This document shows positions 10,165-13,493 of a DNA stretch of 13,493 nt, in pieces. Position numbers and translations under genes: made by a program. The notes beneath the pieces were generated by a model, which saw only the letters and a program-made list of their open reading frames with translations, ran no database searches and was not told the DNA's origin. Location: NCBI GenBank assembly GCA_030150305.1, contig JASLGD010000079.1, positions 1-13,493 on the forward strand. Reading direction: 5' to 3'. Source of the DNA: Caldimonas sp. (GTDB lineage: Bacteria; Pseudomonadota; Gammaproteobacteria; Burkholderiales; Burkholderiaceae_C). Numbering within the stretch: the stretch's first letter is position 1; each line of letters opens with the position of its first letter.

Positions 10165-12492
10165 TCAGTGCTGGTCGGCGGCGACGACGCGCGTCGCGGT
10201 CGGCAGGACGTGCTGCTTGCGCCCCTTGCGCGCGCGCCGGCCGACGTAATCGTCGAGCGCGGCGCCGCGCAGCACCTCGTCGCGCGCCCTGCCGCCGCGA
10301 CCGCTGCCGAGGATCTGCAAGGCGTCGACGAAGACCGCCACGCTGACGAGCGCATCGTTGGCGTCGACGTCGATCAGCGTCAGGCCGCGGCCGCCGTTCG
10401 GCTGCACCTTGAGCTCGTCGACGCCGAACACGAGCAGCCTGCCGAGCAGCGTCAGGCAGGCGACGCGCGAGGTCGTGCCTGCGCCGACGACGGCCACCGG
10501 CGGCAGCGGCTTCTCCTCGCCTTCGAGGACGAGGAAGCCCTTGCCGCCGCGCTGCCGCGAGACGAGGTCGGACGCGCGCGCGAGCAACCCGAAGCCGCCG
10601 GTGTTGGCGAGCAGCAGCAGCTCCGGCCCGGCGCCGGCGAAGTAATGCGCCGGCGAGGTCCCGGGCTCGAGGTCGATCAGCGACGTCACCGGCGCGCCGT
10701 CGCCGCGGCCGCTCGGCAGGCCGGCGACCGCGACCGAGTAGACGCGGCCGTTGCTGCCGAAGACGAGCAGCGTGCCGGTGCTGCGGCACGCGAACGTGCC
10801 GTAGAGGGCGTCGCCGGGCTTGAACGAGAGCTGCGCGCCGTCGACCTCGTGGCCCTTCATCGCTCGCACCCAGCCCTTCATGCTGACGACGACGGTGACC
10901 GGCTCGTCGACGACGCGCACCTCGGCGACGGCGCGCTTCTGCGCCTCGATGAGCGTGCGGCGATCGTCGCCGAACGCCTTCGCGTCGGCCTCGATCTCGC
11001 GCACGACCGTGCGCCTGAGCGCCGCCGGGCTGGCGAGGATCTCGCCGAGCTTCGCGCCCTCGACGCGCAGGTCCTTCAGCTCCTGCTCGATCTTGATCGC
11101 CTCCAGGCGCGCGAGCTGGCGCAAGCGGATGTCGAGGATGTCGTCGGCCTGCCGCTCGCTCAGCTTGAAGCGTTCGATCAGCGCCGCCTTCGGCTCGTCG
11201 GCGCCACGGATGATCGCGATCACCTCGTCGATGTGCAGCAGCACGAGCTGCCGGCCCTCGAGGATGTGGATGCGCTCGTCGACCTTGCCGAGGCGATGGC
11301 GCGAGCGCCGCTCGACCGTCGCGGTGCGAAAGCGGTTCCATTCGCCGAGCAGCTGGCGCAGGCTCTTCTGCGTCGGCCGGCCGTCGGCGCCGACCATCGT
11401 CAGGTTGATCGGCGCCGAGCTCTCGAGGCTCGTGTGCGCGAGCAGCGCGTTGACGAGGTCGGCTTGCGGGACCGTGCGCGACTTCGGCTCGAAGACGATG
11501 CGCACCGGCGCTTCCTTGCTCGACTCGTCGCGCACCGCATCGAGCACGGCGAGCATCGTCGCCTTCAGCTGCAGCTGCTCCGACTGCAGCGCCTTCTTGC
11601 CGGCGCGCACCTTCGGGTTCGTCAGCTCCTCGATCTCCTCGAGCACCTTCTGCGCGCTCGTCCCCGGCGGCAGCTCGGTGACGACGAGCTGCCACTGGCC
11701 GCGCGCGAGGTCCTCGATCGTCCAGCGCGCGCGCACCTTCAGTGATCCGCGGCCGCTCGCGTACGCGGAGCGAATCTCGTCGGGCACGCTGATGATCTGG
11801 CCGCCGCCCGGATAGTCGGGGCCGGGAACGAGCCTGGCGAGCTCGTCGTCGCCGAGCTGCTCGTCCTTGAGCAGCGCGACCGCGGCGGCGGCGACCTCGC
11901 GCAGGTTGTGGCTCGGGATCTCGGTCGCGAGGCCGACCGCGATCCCGCTCGCGCCGTTGAGCAGCACGAACGGCAGCCGCGCCGGCAGCAGGCGCGGCTC
12001 TTCGGTCGAGCCGTCGTAGTTCGGCACGAAGTCGACCGTGCCTTCGTCGATCTCGTCGAGCAGCAGCCGCGCGATCGGCGCGAGGCGCGCCTCGGTGTAG
12101 CGCATCGCCGCGGCGCCGTCGCCGTCGCGCGAGCCGAAGTTGCCCTGGCCGTCGATCAGCGGATAGCGCAGCGCGAAGTCCTGCGCCATGCGCACGAGCG
12201 CGTCGTACGCCGCCTGATCGCCGTGCGGATGAAAGCGGCCGAGGACGTCGCCGACGACGCGCGCGCTCTTCACCGCCTTCGGCCCCGCGCCGGTCGGTGG
12301 CGTCACCAGGCCCATCCGCGCCATCGCGTAGAGGATCCGCCGCTGCACCGGCTTCTGGCCGTCGGCGACATCGGGAAGCGCGCGGCCCTTGACGACCGAG
12401 AGCGCGTACTCGAGGTACGCGCGCTCGGCGTATTCGGCAAGCGCGACGGCGTCGTCGGCGGGCGGCGGTGAGAGCAGATCGAGGGTATCCAC
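10165..12492 (-). CDS. parC: DNA topoisomerase IV subunit A, 775 aa
   Basis: The DNA-cleaving subunit of topoisomerase IV, which decatenates daughter chromosomes. The N-terminal winged-helix/tower core is complete: RALPDVADGQKPVQRRILYAM (36-56), the quinolone-resistance region GDVLGRFHPHGDQAAYDAL (81-99), and the catalytic Tyr132 in AAMRYTEARL (128-137) beside the conserved Arg131. Then come GNFGSRDGDGAAAM and the coiled-coil gate (about 370-490). The C-terminal beta-pinwheel starts near residue 505 and lacks the GyrA-box typical of gyrase; together with the N-terminal sequence this favours ParC over GyrA. The GTG start at 12492 gives the usual betaproteobacterial N-terminus (VDTLDLLSPP) and no other in-frame start lies close upstream, but the ribosome binding site is poor. 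Position 93, equivalent to E. coli Ser80, is Gln. The gene's upstream region carries one copy of the structured element described at 12566-12675. No parE is adjacent within the window. Confidence 0.95.
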   Translation of the reverse strand: MDTLDLLSPPPADDAVALAEYAERAYLEYALSVVKGRALPDVADGQKPVQRRILYAMARMGLVTPPTGAGPKAVKSARVVGDVLGRFHPHGDQAAYDALVRMAQDFALRYPLIDGQGNFGSRDGDGAAAMRYTEARLAPIARLLLDEIDEGTVDFVPNYDGSTEEPRLLPARLPFVLLNGASGIAVGLATEIPSHNLREVAAAAVALLKDEQLGDDELARLVPGPDYPGGGQIISVPDEIRSAYASGRGSLKVRARWTIEDLARGQWQLVVTELPPGTSAQKVLEEIEELTNPKVRAGKKALQSEQLQLKATMLAVLDAVRDESSKEAPVRIVFEPKSRTVPQADLVNALLAHTSLESSAPINLTMVGADGRPTQKSLRQLLGEWNRFRTATVERRSRHRLGKVDERIHILEGRQLVLLHIDEVIAIIRGADEPKAALIERFKLSERQADDILDIRLRQLARLEAIKIEQELKDLRVEGAKLGEILASPAALRRTVVREIEADAKAFGDDRRTLIEAQKRAVAEVRVVDEPVTVVVSMKGWVRAMKGHEVDGAQLSFKPGDALYGTFACRSTGTLLVFGSNGRVYSVAVAGLPSGRGDGAPVTSLIDLEPGTSPAHYFAGAGPELLLLANTGGFGLLARASDLVSRQRGGKGFLVLEGEEKPLPPVAVVGAGTTSRVACLTLLGRLLVFGVDELKVQPNGGRGLTLIDVDANDALVSVAVFVDALQILGSGRGGRARDEVLRGAALDDYVGRRARKGRKQHVLPTATRVVAADQH

Positions 12493-12565
12493 GGCAGGTC
12501 GGAGGTGCGAAGCCGTGCGAGTCTAGTCACTCGCGGCGGTCGCCTTCAGTCGTCGACCGAGCGCG

Positions 12566-12675
12566 CGGGCATCGCGGCGGGGTGGCTGGGTTGCGCTCAT
12601 GTCCCCCGAAGCGAGCCTGCGGCTCGCTTCTCCTCCTTTACTTCGCTCCACCCAGCCACCCCACCACGATGCCCG
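12566..12675 (-). ncRNA. Structured RNA-like element, copy L (unnamed family)
   Basis: Read on the minus strand, this begins with one half of a 25-bp outer stem (12675-12651 paired with 12590-12566), all pairs Watson-Crick except two U-G wobbles (12666/12575 and 12663/12578). The 5' loop strand is UGGAGCGAAGUAAAGGAGGA (12650-12631). Next is a perfect 10-bp hairpin with a three-base loop, GAAGCGAGCC-GCA-GGCUCGCUUC shape (12630-12608), and then the 3' loop strand GGGGGACAUGAGCGCAA (12607-12591). The loop strands recur in copy R with different stems. It ends 73 bases before the parC start and points in the same direction. I do not recognise a named RNA family. Confidence 0.65.
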
Positions 12676-12705
12676 TCGAGCCCGTTCGGCGCGAGCAGCG
12701 GTCGA

Positions 12706-12821
12706 CGCTGGCGCGGACGTCGGGTGACCGGTGGAGCGGAAGTATTAGGAGGAGGGCCGGCCGTTCAGGCCAGGCCCGGGGGACATGGAGCGGAACCGGT
12801 CACCCGGCGTCCGCGTCAGCG
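12706..12821 (+). ncRNA. Structured RNA-like element, copy R (same unnamed family, opposite strand)
   Basis: Read on the plus strand, the outer stem is 26 bp (12706-12731 with 12796-12821), all paired, with two G-U wobbles (12711/12816 and 12720/12807). The 5' loop strand UGGAGCGGAAGUAUU then AGGAGGA spans 12732-12753. The central hairpin is nine base pairs with one bulged A (12754-12777, loop GUUCA). The 3' loop strand GGGGGACAUGGAGCGGAA spans 12778-12795. The loop strands closely match copy L, while the outer stem and hairpin are different sequences with the same pairing. Its 5' end lies 30 bases from the 5' end of L, so the two copies diverge. Confidence 0.65.
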
Positions 12822-12827
12822 CGCTCA

Positions 12828-12890
12828 GTGCAACGTGCAACGTGCAACGTGCAACGTGCAACGTGCAACGTGCAACGTACGAGGTGCAAC
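12828..12890. repeat. Heptanucleotide tandem array (GTGCAAC)9
   Basis: Seven perfect GTGCAAC units run without a break from 12828 to 12876. They are followed by one degenerate unit (GTACGAG, 12877-12883) and one more perfect unit (12884-12890). The array starts six bases after element R and ends 32 bases from the anbu stop. Because seven is not a multiple of three, it reads as a seven-residue repeat in every frame, so protein-like translations across it are artefacts. It may vary in copy number between strains. Confidence 0.95.
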
Positions 12891-12922
12891 ACGCGATACG
12901 ACGACTAGCTCGCTCGCGAGGG

Positions 12923-13493
12923 TCACACGAGCTTTTCTCCCGGGTGCGTGATCTTCTTCATGGCCTCGTAGCGCTGCGATGGAACACACAGCGGAGCCGA
13001 GGCTTGCGGATCGAAGTGCCACTGCGGGTCCTCGATCGCCTCGAACGCCTGACGGAGCTTCTCGCCCCAGCTGCTGCGGATCATCTGGAAGTACGGGTTG
13101 CGCTCGTCGATGCAGACGACCTGCGACGACTCGAGATGGTCGACCTCGTACACGACGAGGTCGAGCGGCAGCCCGACCGAGAGGTTCGACTTCAGGCTCG
13201 AGTCCATCGACACCAGCACGCACTTGGCGGCCTCGTCGAGCGGCGTCGACGGCCGCATCATGCGGTCGAGCACGGGCTTGCCGTACTTCGACTCGCCGAT
13301 CTGGAAGAAGCACGTCTCGCGCGTCGCCTCGATGAAGTTGCCCGCCGAGTAGACGAGAAAGAGGCGCATCGCCTCGCCGCGAATCTGGCCGCCGAAGATC
13401 ATGGTGGCGTTGAAGTCGATGCCGGAGGACTTCAGCGAGGCCCCGTCCTGCTCGTGCACGCGGCGGATGGCGCTGCCGAGCACCCGCGCGGCG
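12923..13493 (-). CDS. Anbu, proteasome-type (HslV-related) protease, C-terminal 189 aa; N-terminus beyond right edge
   Basis: The frame is open through the right edge (AARVLGSAIRRVHEQDG) to the TGA at 12923. Known Anbu proteins have about 240-250 residues, so roughly the first 55-60, including the N-terminal nucleophile, are missing. Visible family hallmarks are MIFGGQIRGE, FIEATRETCFFQIGESKYGKP, and SMDSSLKSNLSVGLPLDLVVYE, the last covering the proteasome-fold serine/aspartate region near the active site. Anbu (COG3484) forms open helical or ring assemblies of the Ntn-hydrolase fold and is usually encoded beside ATP-grasp, alpha-E and transglutaminase genes. Here those partners lie 6 kb further on, beyond parC, dsbB, ridA and comEC. 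The protein ends PGEKLV. Identification is strong; the substrate is unknown. Confidence 0.92.
   Translation of the reverse strand, partial: AARVLGSAIRRVHEQDGASLKSSGIDFNATMIFGGQIRGEAMRLFLVYSAGNFIEATRETCFFQIGESKYGKPVLDRMMRPSTPLDEAAKCVLVSMDSSLKSNLSVGLPLDLVVYEVDHLESSQVVCIDERNPYFQMIRSSWGEKLRQAFEAIEDPQWHFDPQASAPLCVPSQRYEAMKKITHPGEKLV

Larger units (their letters stand above)
12493..12922. other. 430-base intergenic region between anbu and parC
   Basis: No credible protein gene is found here. From the parC side it holds about 73 bases of possible parC leader or promoter, structured element L (12566-12675), a 30-base spacer, structured element R (12706-12821), the heptanucleotide array (12828-12890), and 32 bases running to the anbu stop. 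Both flanking genes are on the minus strand, so the region is downstream of anbu and upstream of parC. Confidence 0.85.

Noticed and set aside
10168..11745. Long plus-strand open frame opposite parC
   Set aside because: It has no motifs and a biased composition, and it overlaps a clear ParC with all catalytic residues.
12493..12565. Candidate parC promoter (CTGAAG, 18 bases, TAGACT on the minus strand)
   Set aside because: The match to sigma-70 consensus is weak and could arise by chance; there is no support beyond position.
12608..12630. Perfect 10-bp hairpin as a simple intrinsic terminator
   Set aside because: No T-run follows on either strand, and it is better explained as the central hairpin of element L.
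12566..12821. The two inverted elements as the ends of a transposon or a MITE
   Set aside because: The outer arms of the two copies are unrelated in sequence, no transposase lies between them, and no target-site duplication is seen.
12468..12951. Small open frames across the intergenic repeats with repeated CNVQRAT-type residues
   Set aside because: The seven-residue repeat is only the translation of the GTGCAAC array, and the rest translates the hairpin elements. There is no ribosome binding site or conserved domain.

Overview
The window is a G+C-rich stretch of a bacterial chromosome. Six protein genes are complete and two are cut by the window edges. The ParC, ComEC, DsbB and RidA sequences, the strong G/C bias at third codon positions, and a G/C hairpin repeat between genes all point to a betaproteobacterium (Burkholderiales or Rhodocyclales type). 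The genus cannot be named from the sequence alone.

Left region (1-6640, all minus strand, read right to left): a four-gene cluster. The order is a stand-alone circularly permuted type 2 ATP-grasp protein, an alpha-E (DUF403) protein, a large transglutaminase-DUF2126 protein, and the N-terminus of a second ATP-grasp protein that runs off the left edge. This is the gene set that comparative genomics links to ATP-dependent amide or peptide ligation, and it often occurs with the proteasome-like protease Anbu. A G/C-rich hairpin repeat sits between the alpha-E and transglutaminase genes, and the alpha-E protein carries an in-frame Gln/Ser/Gly tandem repeat.

Middle region (6723-12492): housekeeping genes. 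comEC (minus, DNA uptake) is divergent from a translationally coupled ridA-dsbB pair (plus), which converges on parC (minus, topoisomerase IV subunit A).

Right region (12493-13493): a 430-base intergenic region followed by the C-terminal three quarters of an Anbu gene (minus), cut by the right edge. Anbu is therefore on the same chromosome segment as its usual ATP-grasp/alpha-E/transglutaminase partners, but separated from them by about 6 kb of unrelated genes.

The intergenic region holds the most unusual signal. Two inverted elements share the same internal-loop sequences but have completely different 25-26 bp outer stems that still pair fully. All four non-Watson-Crick positions in the stems become G-U wobbles only when each element is read on the strand carrying the shared purine-rich loop. 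This is the pattern expected of a structured RNA. Right beside them is a nine-unit array of the heptanucleotide GTGCAAC.
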